Assembly (NCBI GenBank): GCA_013398955.1
Contig: VWPU01004168.1
Location: forward strand, 1-64,000
Reading direction: 5' to 3'
Length of the DNA: 64,000 nucleotides
Source: Callaeas wilsoni
Taxonomy: Eukaryota > Chordata > Aves > Passeriformes > Callaeidae
Made by a program: the position numbers and the translations under genes. Shown here piece by piece: positions 51,401 through 64,000 of this stretch; position 1 is the stretch's first letter, and each line of letters opens with the position of its first letter. Below the pieces are notes generated by a model. It did no database searches. It was given only the letters and a program-made list of their open reading frames with translations, and was not told where the DNA came from.

Positions 51401-52700
51401 GCACAAACTCTAACTTCATGGTGTGACTGTAGCCTGATTATGTTTATAAGGATGATGGCAGAGTTAGCAGAGCTATATGCTTTGAAGCATGCATTTTGTA
51501 TCATTGTTTATGCTGCAAGCTACACAGAGGCACTCTGCTATGATTATGCCTTAACCCTGTCCCACAAAGGTGAAGAGAGTTCACTGCTGGATCCCACAAG
51601 CCCTGCAGTGCTAGGATGAAAGTTCAGTCTGACAAGTGAGAATAACTTAAGGCATGTTTTAAAATATAAAATTTTAAAATCTTGGGTTCAAGATAGGGCT
51701 TGGTAAAGTTTCTCACAACATGGAAGATCTGTGTTTGTGCTAGGTCTTGTTAGATTTACTGCTCCTCTAGGTACTGACAGGGGAAGTTTTCTTGTTGTGG
51801 ATAGATGCTGTAGGGCCATCATTAAATTATAGTTACTTTATATTGCCTGTAAAAGAAGGCTGAAGAATTGAGATTGTTACTGGATGCTGTGCATTGTCCT
51901 TGTAGGAAGAATTGGGGTGGACAACAAATTGAAGAATTTTGTGACAGCCATGAATGGCATGGGCTTTGGGTTGGGTCTGGGCTTAGGTTTAGGATGACTC
52001 TAATAGTGGCAGCTTTATAGTTAGATAGATAAAGCTCTTAGAGATAAATTGAAGACCAGAACCATTAACGTATTTAAAGAACAAATATGTGCAGTTTTTA
52101 TTTCTGCTGTGGGAAGGATTTCTGAGATGCAAGGAGGCTATACCAGGGATTAGGATAAGGATTTTGGACAGCCAGAGCTAGAAGTATTTCTGAATCATTC
52201 AAATTACTGCAAGGATGTAGGCTTTTGCTAGTCATGAGAAAAGTCCTCTGATTAGTGCTGGGCCAGGTATAAGTCAGTGGGATAAGGTTCAAGGTTAGTG
52301 TATGCCTAAACACAGCTTTATTCTCCCTTCATTTGCCTGTGGACAACAGCACATGCACTTCCTGTTTGTGACTTTTCTAAAAATGAGTCTGAGCAGGAAC
52401 AGTTCAGGTTTGAAGGGTCTTCAGGTTCTGAGGAAACTGGGGTCTCTCTTTGAACTATGTGGTTCCGCTCCTGTTCCTCTGGAATTTTGAAATGTTAAAT
52501 ATGGAATGGGAAAATATCTAGAATGCAGTGCTCTGCTCAAATGCTTGGTTTTGACTTTTCAAGAGTAAGTGTTACAGCAGAGCTGTAGCTGTCTTTCCTG
52601 GTGCCTGTTTAAGCTGTGCTTATTTTGCTAGAAAACAGCTTAATTGCTCAGGGTGAAGAGTTAAAGTTTATTTTTATGCTGCTCTGTTTTTAGCTGCAGA
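48471..52700. other. intergenic, no gene recognised
   Basis: AT-rich DNA without recognised repeats. A 13-base direct repeat (TAAGGTACAGCAC at 51261 and 51280) is the only small structure noted. Confidence 0.55.
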
Positions 52701-52739
52701 TTGACATAACTGGCTAGTAGTGGAAGCCCCTTTGTATGA

Positions 52740-53100
52740 AACATCCCTTATCGTATTTGTCCCTCGAGCATATTGTCTGCCAAATTATCACTCCTAATAG
52801 GCTGGTTGACTTTCTGGACAGAGGAAACATCTTGATAAGTTTGCTAAATATGTTATGTCAGAGAAAGTGCATCGCAGATATTTTATCATCTGCGTAAGGA
52901 CACACTTGGTTCGGCTCTGAAGTGCCAAATTCCCTAAGCTCACCTGTTGAGCAGCCTGTTATTCACAGCATCTGATTATCCAACTGTGTACACTTGGCTG
53001 CCATTTTTTTCAGAGACACTTACGCAGTGGCGTTTTGCAATGACGTCAATTCTTTTCCTGTCTGACCTAGAAGACTTCGGTGACTCAATGTTGGCTAAGC
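52740..53100. promoter_or_regulatory. candidate enhancer: GATA-core cluster with CRE and AP-1 sites
   Basis: Five GATAA/TTATC cores lie at 52748, 52785, 52833, 52883 and 52976. A perfect CRE palindrome TGACGTCA is at 53041-53048 and an AP-1 consensus TGACTCA at 53081-53087. A 7-bp inverted repeat (CGCAGAT/ATCTGCG, 52873-52894) encloses one GATA core. Motif density exceeds what I would expect by chance, but no conservation or activity data are available, so this is a hypothesis. Confidence 0.3.
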
Positions 53101-56100
53101 AGCCTTAAAGATTAAATCGAGGACACTAGCTTAATTACTTTAACAGTTCCTTTAAAGGATTTCCCAAGAATGAGAATCATGACAAATTGTAGCTTAGGGG
53201 ATTTTAGTAATTCCTGAAACTGAAGCTAGTGATGCAACACAAGATATGCTCTGCGTTCCTGTTGATACGCCGAGGAGTTTTTAAAAGAATAAACAGCATT
53301 GGGAAGACTTGTGCTGCAAATCCTGCTACAAAAAAAATACATGAATTTGGGAAATAAATCCTACTAGCCCAACTGGAATACCTTACCCAAGTAAGAGTTG
53401 AAGGATTTGGCCACAGTGGAGTGTTTGCAAAACACACACACAATTTTCTTATGCCTAGTGATAGCAATATGTGAAAAATTAAAAATAATTATCACTGTTA
53501 AATGCTCACACTTGTCATCTAAAATTATCTTCAGATCTTATTTTCATCTGCAGAGCTTGGCCATGCAATTCAGAGAAGCTGTATTTGCAGTTGTTACTAA
53601 AGTGAGTGCCTCTGCTTCTCCCCTTGCTAATAAGCACAACAAACCAGATTCTGATTTCTGCTACTCCTGCTTAAATGAGAAGTAAAGCATGTGACTTTCA
53701 CCTTAGTTCTCAATTACTTTAGTGCTTTTTAAAAATACTTTGCATTTACTATGCCTGAGCAGAAATACTGTGGGTTTTTTAGATCCTCACACTAAGACAT
53801 TCTCTGTTGGGGTTAGGTCATCAAGAAATAGAGGCAAAACTTTGCCTCATTTATGGTGAGGTATTTCCAAAATAACTTTACTACAGTTAGTGAATTTACT
53901 CTATATTTAGAATGGAGCAAATTTGAAAGATTATTAGCAACTTATTTATCATTATGATTGGAAACTGTAATCTATCACAAGTTTAATATTTGCAACTGGC
54001 TCCAGCTTGCAGCATTGGAACTGCAGGAGGAAGGGAAACTACTTTTGGAGAGCTGGAGAGAAAAGAGGCTTACTAAGTATGAAGGAATTTTTGAGAACTT
54101 CTATGCAATGCTTAAGACTTGCTCATCACCTCAGAAAAACCTTCTCATTCCATAGTGAAGTTCTCCTAACTGCAGCTGAATTGTTCTTCCCATAGAACTG
54201 CTTGGGGGAAAAAGCTAAAGTAATTTCCTTAAAATACTTTTCCAAAGGTAAATTAGGATTGAGAATAATTAATGGTGAGTAAAACATAGTATTGCTGAAG
54301 GTAGTAAGTCCTCAAATCCAGGGAACTCGGAGTAAGATGAACTGAAAAAGGATACCACATCCTTGAAGCTGAGGTACCAAGATCCTCATTCACATGTTGG
54401 GGGTGGAGGGGATATCTTTGAAAAATTTTTAGATTTCTGTGGTTACTTTTAAAGTAAAATTTTTAAGGTGTTTGGCCTTTTGTTATTTGTAGGTATTATC
54501 TATGCTATTTAAAACATAGTTTCCTAACACATATAGTGACAAACTGAAAGTAAGACACTAGGAGGGAATGCCTGGCCATTAGATGCATGGCATGTCCATA
54601 AAAAGGCAAAGGAAACCAGTAGTTTTGGTCTCTTGCTAAATTTAGTAATTTGAAAGTATTCAGTATTTAATTTATGATAACAAATCAGATACCCAAATTA
54701 TTTACAATGGTTATAAAACCCAGATAGGTATGTTTTAGCTTGGTATCAACCTACCTCTCAAAACTGTCTGAAGAAAAGATATCTTCCACAATGTGTTAGT
54801 TTGAAAAGTAGCCCCCCAAACCTATAAAGAGAACAGCCTCTCCTCCCTTAGATGGGGTGCTCTGGATTGACCAGGTATTTTAAGAATATCCTCAGAAAAC
54901 CCTAGAGTATTACAAAATACCCAGCCTATTTGCCTTTGATAAGAGCAACAAGAAATGCAAAGAGAATTGTTTGCTCTAGGGGAGAAGCAGAGCTGGATGA
55001 TCTGAAGAGTTTTATAGCCAGCTGTGTGTACGGAGCATCCTGAATTCCACAGTAGCCCCATTTGACAAGGATGGAGATTTCTTCTTTGCTAGCGCTGAAC
55101 ACTTACTCCTGCTGCCTGTAGCTTCTTTCATCCACAGCAACCACATTTGGCCCCCTCAGTAACACTTTTAGGAAGTATATTATTAAAAGAGTGTGGTGAT
55201 CCCATTAATTCCTTTGCATCCAGGCATCTTGGATTTTTTATTGTTTGGGGTTTTTTTGTAGTTAAATGACTTACTTTGAAAGAAATGAGTATCTTAGGGT
55301 ATAAAATAAGTGCTAATCTTGGGTTTAACCTGCTTATGTTCAAAGCGATGGCAGGGGCGGAATTTCAAAAAACTGTCCTGAGACTCAAAGAAATTGCCTT
55401 GGACTTCTGTGGGAACAGACGCAGAGGAAAAGAGCACTTTTGAATGGTTTGGTATCCCGGGAGCACACTAAAGTATAAAAACTAGCTTTGAGGAAATTGC
55501 TGTGTCCTGAAACGCAGTCATTATTTCAAAGCAAGTAACATGAAGGAGTCACTAGGAGATGGCCGAGCGCTAAGTCATGAAGGTAACATGCACATGTCAT
55601 CTTGGGGGGAAACAGATTCTGTCAGAAAAGATCTTTGCCTTTTTTTTTCTGACTTGTCATACAGATGTGAAATATAAACAAAGAGTAATCAAAAGGGACT
55701 TAAATCAGGAATAAACTGATATATGACTCTTCATGAAATATTCCTATCTTCACAGCTATTGTGCTCTTTATCTAATTTCCCTGGCTATCTGATCAGAGCT
55801 GTTTATTTCACTGTTGAATTATTGCTGAAGTCTGAGAGGGCATTGCTTTAAACAATGGACTTGGTCAACAGTGTTAGCAATTCATTTCCATAGTATCTAG
55901 TCCTGTTTGGGGCTGCAAAGGCTGAGTTTGCCCTTGGAGCTTTCTCTCATACCAGATAACTTCTGTGGATATGACCAGAAGAGCACCAGAGTTTAATGAA
56001 AGCAAGACACACACATTAGGGGGCTTTTGTGCCATGAGTACACTTGATATTGCTTTAGAATATGTGTTTGCTGCTGGTGGCTGTTAAATTTGAACTATAA

Positions 56101-56114
56101 GGCTACTTGGGTCC
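53101..56114. other. intergenic, no gene recognised
   Basis: AT-rich DNA; no repeat family or coding exon recognised. Confidence 0.55.
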
Positions 56115-56215
56115 TGATCTAGTTGAAGGTGTCCCTGCCCATGGCAGGGGGATTTGATGAGTTGACCTCCAAAGGTCCCTTCTAACCCAAACTGCTCTGT
56201 GATTCTGTGAATAAA
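56115..56215 (+). mobile_element. CR1 LINE 3'-end fragment
   Basis: It contains TGATCTAGTTGAAGGTGTCC, CTGCCCATGGCAGGGGGATT, AGGTCCCTTCTAACCCAAAC and a terminal CTGTGATTCTGTGA. Confidence 0.92.
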
Positions 56216-56830
56216 AAGGGGAAACTTCCAGCATCAGAGTGCCTTATGTGATATTCTAGGCATTTTATTGAATGGTTGTCTCCTGGTTTTAGCAGCAAGG
56301 ATTTGGCAATAGGGAGTTCTTGTCAGAAGCATCTTTTGCTACTGAGTTGGCTTCCCAAACTCCTTCTCCAAAGCCTGTATTTACTTAAAGTTCTAAAGCA
56401 GTATTGCCATAGTGATTGGGGAAGGGAGATGCAGACAGAGCTCCCCCCTTTTGACTTTGCAAAGACATAAGCAACGTCACTCTTGCATGATTTAAATCCT
56501 GGACTGTCTGAGGGTTAGGAAATTGTTTAAAAAATAGCTGTATTTCCACTTGCCCCATATCACCAGTGCATGTCTAATGGTGAGGCATCTGCACGCAAAA
56601 GGCTATGACAGGGCTGAGGCTGCGTCTCCTTTTTTTGCCTGATCAAAGCTATTATATGGCATGAGGCTGAGGCTATTTTTTAAAAACCTGGCAGTTCTGG
56701 ACAGTATTTCTAGTAATAACTAGTTGGTTCCCCTTCATTACCACTCTGAAACAATACAAGCACTACTAGTATGTGATCTGAGAATTTAACCTGATGCAGA
56801 TGAGGCACACGGCAGACAGCACCAGGGATT

Positions 56831-56960
56831 GTAGAATAACAGAATGGTTTGGGGAAAGGAGCTCCAAGTTCCAACCTGTCTGCTATGGGCAGGGACACCT
56901 TTCACTAGACCAGAACATAGTACAGGTTGTCCTCAGTGCTGATCAGCCAGGCCAGGAGAT
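56831..56960 (-). mobile_element. CR1 LINE 3'-end fragment
   Basis: The plus strand reads GTAGAATAACAGAATGGTTT, then TCCAACCTGTCTGC, GGGCAGGGACACCTTTCACT and AGACCAGA, the antisense of the CR1 tail. Confidence 0.88.
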
Positions 56961-59651
56961 ATTGTCAGCAGTTTTCCAGTTTTCTATAAGTTAGAAGCAG
57001 GCTTTAACAGAGTAGTGGATCCTAGAAAGTGCCTCTGTGTAAGTAGAGCTATATGGCATGGCTATTTTTACACTTCACTTTTTCGAAGGCAAGCCCACTG
57101 TGGTTTCCATGAGAACTTTAAGTGCAGATGGGCCAAGGCAGTCGCTAAAAACACAGTCACTGCATACAGTGGAGCAAGTGTCAGCAGCTCAGGCCTCTGG
57201 AAGCACATTATGGGAAGGCTGCTGGCCTTAGCTTGCATTCCTGCACAGCAGAGCAGGCTCTTAACCTGCTGTCCCTGCTGAGGGGATGTATGCCACCAGC
57301 AGGGAGGTTTTCTCCAAAGGGAGCAGCAAACAAACTCCCAGAGAAGGGCTGAGCCCTGCTGGCCAAGCTCAGCTCCCTGCCTGCGGTGCCTGGGGAGACC
57401 CACTGGGACCTCGTTTGTTGTTTTATCTCTGTTGATCTGACACCAGAGGTGAGCTGGGAGGTCCTGTTTCTCAGTTATTCTTAGGGATTTTGACACCTGC
57501 TGTAATTATCCCAGTGGTCATTTGCAGGAGGTCTAAACTCAGGATCCTTGTGCATTGTTCTAGAAGGCAGTTTCGGCTGCTTCCCTGGACACATCCAGAT
57601 CTAGTGAAAATAGAGGGAAATTTCCATTAATGCAATGAGGCTGCATCCTGGTTAAGCTTGGGCTGGTTTTCACACCAATTCTTTCTGGAGGAAACTGTCA
57701 ATGATAATCAGTGCTGATCTGTAATCAACCTCACATGCTACCTGCTCTATACTGTACCTCACCTTCTCTAGTTTTGGACAAAAATAAGATTTTAAATACT
57801 AACAGTAAAGGAGGTTTAACTGGGTTTCCTTTGCAGATGGTGAGCTCGAAATTGGTTTATAATAGTTTAATTTCTAAGTCTTATTCCTCAAAGAAGCAAA
57901 AATTCCTGAACTTTGCATCGAGGAGATTTCAATGTGCTTGAATTAAAACTAAATAGGTAGCTCCTGGCTCTTGTTTGCGTGGAAGCAGAGTTATTTCTAC
58001 ACACTGTGAGCTAAGAGAGATGGCACACTACCTATAAAATAACATCTTTGGGAATTACCAAGTAATATCACTTGTTTTTCATCCTGAGTATTATACAGTA
58101 CAAATAGGAAATAAAGTATTATTATTGGCAGTGAGAGACGACAAGCCTTGGTTTTTTGCTTGTACACAAATTGTTTCCATGTTTCATTAGCCTCTGGAGG
58201 TATTCTGCTTCTTTCCTCTCCTTGGGGACAAAAAGAGGAACTTGAGCACAAAGTGTAACCCCTTCCACACCATCCTCTCTCTCACTGCAGAAACCCTTGC
58301 AGAAATTTTTTAAGAACTATCATGATTTATCTGACTGTTGCTTTACTTTATATTCACGCAGGATTTAGAAAAACATCAGGCAGGATGGAGATAATTGCAA
58401 GTGAATAATTACAAAGAATAGAAAGGGATAGGTGGGTAATTACAAAGCTTCTCTTAGGGACAATATTGCTTGTCATTAAATTTGATGAACTGATTTTCTT
58501 TAGCATAAACAGGCAAACCTGCCTTCCTAAACACTTAAAGTTACTTCCTAAGAAACATACATTTTGTTTAGGCATAATTAACCCCTTCTGAAAAGAATAA
58601 ACATCTGGTTGGACTAAAATCCTTGGCCAAATTGCTAAGAGTTACATGTGGATTACAGAAAGTAAACCACATAAAATTTTAAATTTCTCTGATTGAGAAA
58701 CAGGAAAAAAATTAACTTATTTGTTATTTTGATTTCAGAGTAGCGTGTTAACTTTTTTTCAGGAATACTACTTGTTTTGTGATGATTCCTAAAATGAGCT
58801 GACCCCAGGCTCTTACATCTGAGCAGTCAAAAACATTTGAGGAATCTGAACCCAGATGTAGATCAGTATTTTAATTCTAGGTCCTTTGGACTGAAACCAA
58901 ATCCAATTTACTTTCAAGACATTTCAGCTGCAGTGAGTACAATGTAACAGCAAAGAAATATAAGACTTCCAAGGTGCTTGTGCTTATACTTGTGGTTCAA
59001 TCATTTCTCTGTTCTCTGCCTCTAAAACTGATAAAAATTCTGTCCTAGGCAATTCAAGGAGTACCTGCCCCAGGGGAAGATTTGTTTGGATTGCTTGGCC
59101 TCAGTTTTTAATCTGTGCTCCTCACTGCATCACTGTTGGGTTTCCCATACAGTCTCACTAGGGCACTGGGCATTGGGTTCATTGCAGGCCAGCTCGGTGG
59201 GGTTGGTGGGCCATGCTGCTGCTCCACAAGGGACTGGGGGCTGGCTTGGAGTGGTGTGGGACACCCTGCATTTGAGTGCCTCAAAAGGCCCACACAGAAC
59301 ACACTCACTGTGAATCAGGACCATGAGTAGGTCACTGCAACTGTAGTGTCCTAAATCGAGAAGACTTTCACATTGTCTTGATGGCAGAACCCTTATGGTG
59401 GATGTCCTCATTCGCATAAATGTCCAGTCCTTGTATATCCTGGTAATGGGAAAAGGAAGCATTCTAGAACTGTCATTTACAATAATAACCAAAGAAAGAA
59501 GTTTAAAAAAGCACAACAAGATAAAAATATACCATAGGGCAAATCTGTTGCCATGCTGCCTTTGCGTGATGGAGTTTCCATTGACATTCCCTTGGCAGTG
59601 CTGACTTGTGAATAACGTACACATCCCCAGTGCCTGGCAACACCACTGAGA

Positions 59652-59673
59652 GCGCATGTGTATGTGCGTGCAC
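59652..59673. repeat. alternating purine-pyrimidine tract (possible Z-DNA)
   Basis: Twenty-two bases alternate strictly between purine and pyrimidine (GCGCATGTGTATGTGCG followed by TGCAC). Confidence 0.55.
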
Positions 59674-62063
59674 CGCCTCACACCACTACAGTCTGTGCAC
59701 AAAGATAATTTTTTCCCCCTTCAGGGTCGCAAAGAGCAACTGTACAAAAGACTTTTTTTAATAGAATATGTTCTTATCTTTCGTAAAACATGGACCCACC
59801 CGACACTTGGACTGGTCTGTGGGCCCCACCCTTGCCCTTTTGTTTGGAGTCTGGGATCATACGATGAACTGGGTTAGTACATTGCTGTTTATGTTCTCCA
59901 AACCTCATCTATTTTGTTTTACAGGAATATATCACACTGCTCCCAACTTACTTGTGCTGTAGTAGGAGTATTAGTGGGTAGCAGAGAGTGGGTCCAGAAA
60001 GGGGAAGGAGGATGTGACACATCTGTCATGAACTGCCAATGTTTCCAGACTTGGAGTTCGTGACAGCACAATGTTGGCATTTTAAAACTTAAAAGGCTGG
60101 AATCTGACCTTACAGTTCTAAAAACCAGGATCGATGGCACTGAAATCAGTGGCTCCTCAGAAGTGCTAAAATCATGTATGTGAAATTAGATTCTTGCCTT
60201 TGAACTCCCAGGTTTTCAAAGAGCCTTTATGTGTTAAGATGGCTTATGACGTTTCAGCAGGCACTTGGAGCAGGAAAAGTGCGTGTTCTTGGCCTGTATC
60301 TGATGCTTCTTACTCTGATCCATTCACTTCACCAGCCAATGCCCAGTGCATAGTGGTGTCAGTGCAGTGTTTCTGAAGCCAAAGCCTGGCATTGAAGCTC
60401 TAACACAGACTCTGGATGTTGTGATATTGATCATGTTCTGGTATTTACCACTAAGCACTTTTCCCACAGGACAATGGACTACTAAATCAATACAGCCAGA
60501 CTCAGCTCCAGACACATGGGGGCTAGTGCAGGGCCTCTGTGGAGCCAGCTGTCACAGAGGAAGACCTGGGAGGAACCTTGTCTCCAGAGATATAACCCCA
60601 TCTGTCACAAAGGACAAATCAGCCAAGCCTACCACCCTGAAGGAGAAGGGCTTTGTGCTTTGGCTCAGAAAACAGAGGAAGGCAATGAGGTAAGGGATGG
60701 CCTTTCTCGCCCTCTGGCCTCTCTTGGGTGGAGTGAAGGGGAGTGAGGAAGGTAAGGCTTTTGCCCAGCTCTGGGAGCAGGATCCAGCATTATCCCCAAC
60801 ATTGCTGTGCCACAGCACAGAAGTTACAGCAAAATAGAAGTTACGGGTTCTCCACTGGGCAAAGGGGTCCGGGTGAGGGACAGATTGCACTGGAAAGGAA
60901 GCTGTTGAATTAGCACTGACGTTCACCTTGGGCTGATTTTGTCTGCTGGTTTGTGAGTCTTCATTGTTGTCGTTCCCATCCAAATCATGTTTCAAACAAC
61001 TTCACAGCAGAGTGTGTTGACTGGGATGACAGCTTGGCATGAAAACCCTCCTTAATTCCTGCCACCCCTCTCCTGCCACTCAGCTGTGACACTGACCATC
61101 ACACAATTTTCCTGAGGGTACATGGGATCCCGGGGCAAGAGGGTAGCTTTAAGGAAGGTGGGGCACCCAGAAACTATTGTCCTGGCTGCAGATCCATGAG
61201 GCCAGTGGTGGTTGATGGGGAACCTGTAATCTCAACCTCTTCACTCCATGGTACAGGACCAGAAAGCCTTGAGCAGTGGTTTTGGAGCCAGGGATTTTAG
61301 AGGTTCCTCTGGCATAAATGAAGTGTTTCACTGTTGGAGGTGCTGTACTCAAACCTTAGACCTCAGAAGTAGAGAGTCTTCTGCTGCAGCATATTGGAGC
61401 TGGAGCCAAGGACCCAAAAGAGCACTAGCATCCTCGGCTCTAAATTAGTGTGGCTGGAGAGTTCCACTGGGTGCTTGCCTTGGGTTTGGTGAAAGCTTTT
61501 TGAAGTACAAACAATGCACATGACGCATTTTATGCTCTACAAAATCCCCAGCCACTTCTAGTGCTGACACATAAAGAAAATGCTTTATATTTTTTAGCTG
61601 GGCAGCACAGGTGATACTAGATAGTCCTGCAAAATCCTGCATCCTAAACTTGAGTTATTCCTATGTTTTGCTAAAATATCAGGTTGGTTTAGAAAATAGC
61701 AAGATAAAGTACATTAAAAACAGACAACATTAAGACTTGCTTGCAACATGTCTAGTTCTATCACAAAAGGATTCGTATAGTAAAATGAAATTATTTACCA
61801 GAGAGGTGTAAAACTGTAAACAAAGTATTGCTGTGTCAGTCCTGTGGTTACCTGTTTGAAAAGATGAGGGCATCCTTTCAACATTTGTTCCACACTTGAG
61901 TTTGGTCTGGCAGGATAGCCATGTTAACAGTGTGCTTCCAGGTATTCATCTGGGTGGGGTGTAGACCTGGACACCTTCCAAAATTCTGTTCAGTGCTCTA
62001 TTAACACCCTGAAATCCAACTTGCAAGTGCTATAAAATGGGGGAAAATAAGGATTGGAAGGCT

Positions 62064-62084
62064 GGGGGGGGGAGAGAGAGAGAA
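62064..62084. repeat. poly-G followed by (GA)n
   Basis: Nine or ten consecutive G residues run into an AG dinucleotide repeat; a polypurine tract. Confidence 0.8.
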
Positions 62085-62348
62085 ATCCTCCCCCTTCGGT
62101 ACTGTAGTATTGGAATCTTTTAACCATAATAAAATTCCAAGTGAGGTTTCTGTATCGTGTAAACCCAGACTTCAAATAATCTTACGGTTTAGAGTTTACT
62201 GCAGCTCAGGTGAATAGGGCTCATACAAGAAGGTGTGATGCTTGCAGGGTAAAGACTTTGGGAGTCTTCAGGCATAAGTAAAATAAAAGAAGATGAAGTA
62301 AATATAACTTTGAGAGTATAAAGCCTGCCATACACACGTCTTAGTATA

Positions 62349-62366
62349 TTTATTTATTTATTTATT
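62349..62366. repeat. (TTTA)n simple repeat
   Basis: About four and a half TTTA units. Confidence 0.8.
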
Positions 62367-63578
62367 CTCTTTTGATTCTTTCATCTTACCATACAGAAAT
62401 CATCTACATTTGCCTGTTATATTGGAGATACAGCTCTTTCATCCCAGTACCTCTATGCTCAATAGAACTGTGTAAAAAGCACATTGTGGCTGGAGCAGAA
62501 AGACTAGGCTTTATTTCACCAGGGGCAAATTCCTGTATATGTCTCCTTTTTCACATTTTCTTTCTTGCAAGAAATGGCAGAGAGAAACAAGAAGCATGCC
62601 AAAAAAGAAACCATCCATTCAGAAAAGAACCAGCTATTTGCAGAGTTGAAGAATCAAAAGCCAAACTCTGTCTGCTTATCATCATGTGGGCCAGTGGAAT
62701 TGTTTCTAGGCATTAGTGAAAAGAAACCCCCACAGCCAAGAGAGCACCCACTTGCCACAACAGACGTACTTAAGAGGGACCATAGTTACTGCTAGCATGG
62801 TTGACACGTTAGGGATTGCACTGGATATTTGAAGTAGGAGGTCTATAACCTGAACTGAAGGTAGAAGACATACACACTGTAACAAGTGCATACGCTTAGC
62901 GCTGTGCACATCAGCATATCTACAGCACCTGGTTTTTTGCAAAGTGCAGAAGTAGCTTCTTTTTCAGTGCAAGGACTGGACTTGTTGGACTACCTGGCAA
63001 GAAACATGCACATTGAGTCACAGAGCAGAAGAGAGGATAATGCAAGCAGGTAAAATTCAGGGATTTTCTGTGAGGCAGATTGTGACTCCTCTGCAGCTAG
63101 TATGTTACAAATGCACTCTCTATTTAGGATCTGTCCAAATATTCTGAAGAGTAATTTCATTTTTTAATAACTTTACCACAAGCATTTCTTTCTTGCATAG
63201 GTTTATATGTGTCAAAGCACTCAGAAATGAGTGCCAGAGGAAGAAGGTCCAAACTTGCTCATGAGCAACACAGATGTCTTGTAGTTTAAAATTTTCTTTC
63301 TTCTTTATCTCACATTTACTAGTTAATTTGCCTGTGGCAAATCATGTCTCAATTCCTTTGCTCATGCATTGACCTATAAAATGACTTAGGATTTTCTATC
63401 TTTTATTCATTAATCATAAAGGGCATTCTAATATGAATATTCTCCAGGAGGCCTAACGATATAACCAAAACAGTCTTTTCCAGGGCTGCTCTACTGAATC
63501 TAGCATCCATAGGTATGAAGGGAAGAGAAACAATGTCCTTAAAGTGTAAAAACAGATATGAGACCACCAAATGAACCA

Positions 63579-63652
63579 CATCCATCCATCCATTCATCCA
63601 TCCATCCATCCATCCATCCATCCATCCATCCATCCATCCATCCATCTATCCA
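63579..63652. repeat. (CATC)n microsatellite
   Basis: About 18 tetranucleotide units over 74 bp, with two single-base interruptions (CATT near 63592 and CTAT near 63647). The long nearly pure run suggests a polymorphic locus. Frames through it read as Met-Asp-Gly-Trp repeats on the minus strand and are not genes. Confidence 0.97.
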
Positions 63653-64000
63653 GTGTACTTCTGTTCGTGTTGTCCACAAAAAGAGAGATTACGAACATTT
63701 GACAGGCTGCAGGAGAAGAAGGTTAGAAATCTATTCTCTGTGGCTGCTACTGAAAATAATAGAATAAACGTTCTATGTAAAAATTAAAAATAAAAGAGAC
63801 ACTCTTCTGGGTAGGAGTGAGATCTTGTTTGCGCACATAAATTTCTCTTCAGATAATGGGATCTCTGGTCCAGATTTTAAGAGATTAACCAGACAACATA
63901 TTACGTAGGCCAGCAGGTAACATTTTCGGGCTAGATCTGTACAAATCATTGAGGCAGTTACTATAGAGCGGAATTTTATATTTGATTTTCCCATCTTAAA
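63653..64000. other. intergenic, nothing recognised
   Basis: AT-rich DNA to the window end; no gene, repeat or motif worth naming. Confidence 0.5.

Larger units (their letters stand above)
56961..63578. other. intergenic, no gene recognised
   Basis: Mixed composition, somewhat GC-richer around 57.1-57.4 and 60.4-61.4 kb. The longest frame of the window (190 codons, minus strand, 59130-59702) lies here but resembles no known protein. Small structures: an alternating purine-pyrimidine tract (59652-59673), a G9 plus (GA)n tract (62064-62084) and a (TTTA)n run (62349-62366). Confidence 0.5.

Noticed and set aside
63403..63767. Met-Asp-Gly-Trp and Ile-His-Pro-Ser repeat proteins
   Set aside because: Pure translation of the (CATC)n microsatellite.
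9321..64000. Possible SOX17 or another HMG-box gene
   Set aside because: No frame resembling an HMG box was seen on either strand.
1..64000. tRNA, rRNA, CRISPR arrays, operons, bacterial insertion sequences
   Set aside because: No cloverleaf with A/B boxes, no ribosomal RNA core and no regularly spaced repeats were seen; the window is vertebrate nuclear DNA.

Overview
The window looks like a piece of a bird chromosome. It has about 40% GC, one intron-containing vertebrate gene, several short 3' pieces of CR1 LINEs in both orientations, and two solo long terminal repeats of a type I know to be common in bird genomes. There is no sign of bacterial organisation.

Layout: the first ~60 bases are very GC/CpG-rich and look like the edge of a CpG-island promoter lying mostly outside the window. 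In other vertebrates the divergent neighbour here is LYPLA1, but no LYPLA1 exon is visible. A diverged solo LTR sits at 1921-2509, followed within 400 bp by the CpG-island promoter and five coding exons of MRPL15 (2897-8792, plus strand), the mitochondrial large-subunit ribosomal protein uL15m. All four introns have GT-AG ends, and the joined reading frame is 294 codons plus stop. Candidate polyadenylation signals lie at 9275-9296.

From about 9.3 kb to the end (~55 kb) I recognise no protein-coding exon. This fits the gene-poor interval that lies between MRPL15 and SOX17 in vertebrates; that is synteny inferred from memory, and SOX17 itself is not in the window. The interval holds a younger solo LTR with a perfect 5-bp target-site duplication (18362-18935), an isolated CpG-dense patch at about 22.5-23.06 kb, seven CR1 fragments, a 53-bp tandem repeat, a (CATC)n microsatellite, a few simple repeats, and a cluster of GATA cores with a CRE and an AP-1 site at 52.7-53.1 kb that looks like a possible enhancer.

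I found no clearly novel system. The points most worth following up are the isolated CpG island, the GATA/CRE/AP-1 cluster, and the two same-orientation LTRs that bracket the whole MRPL15 gene.
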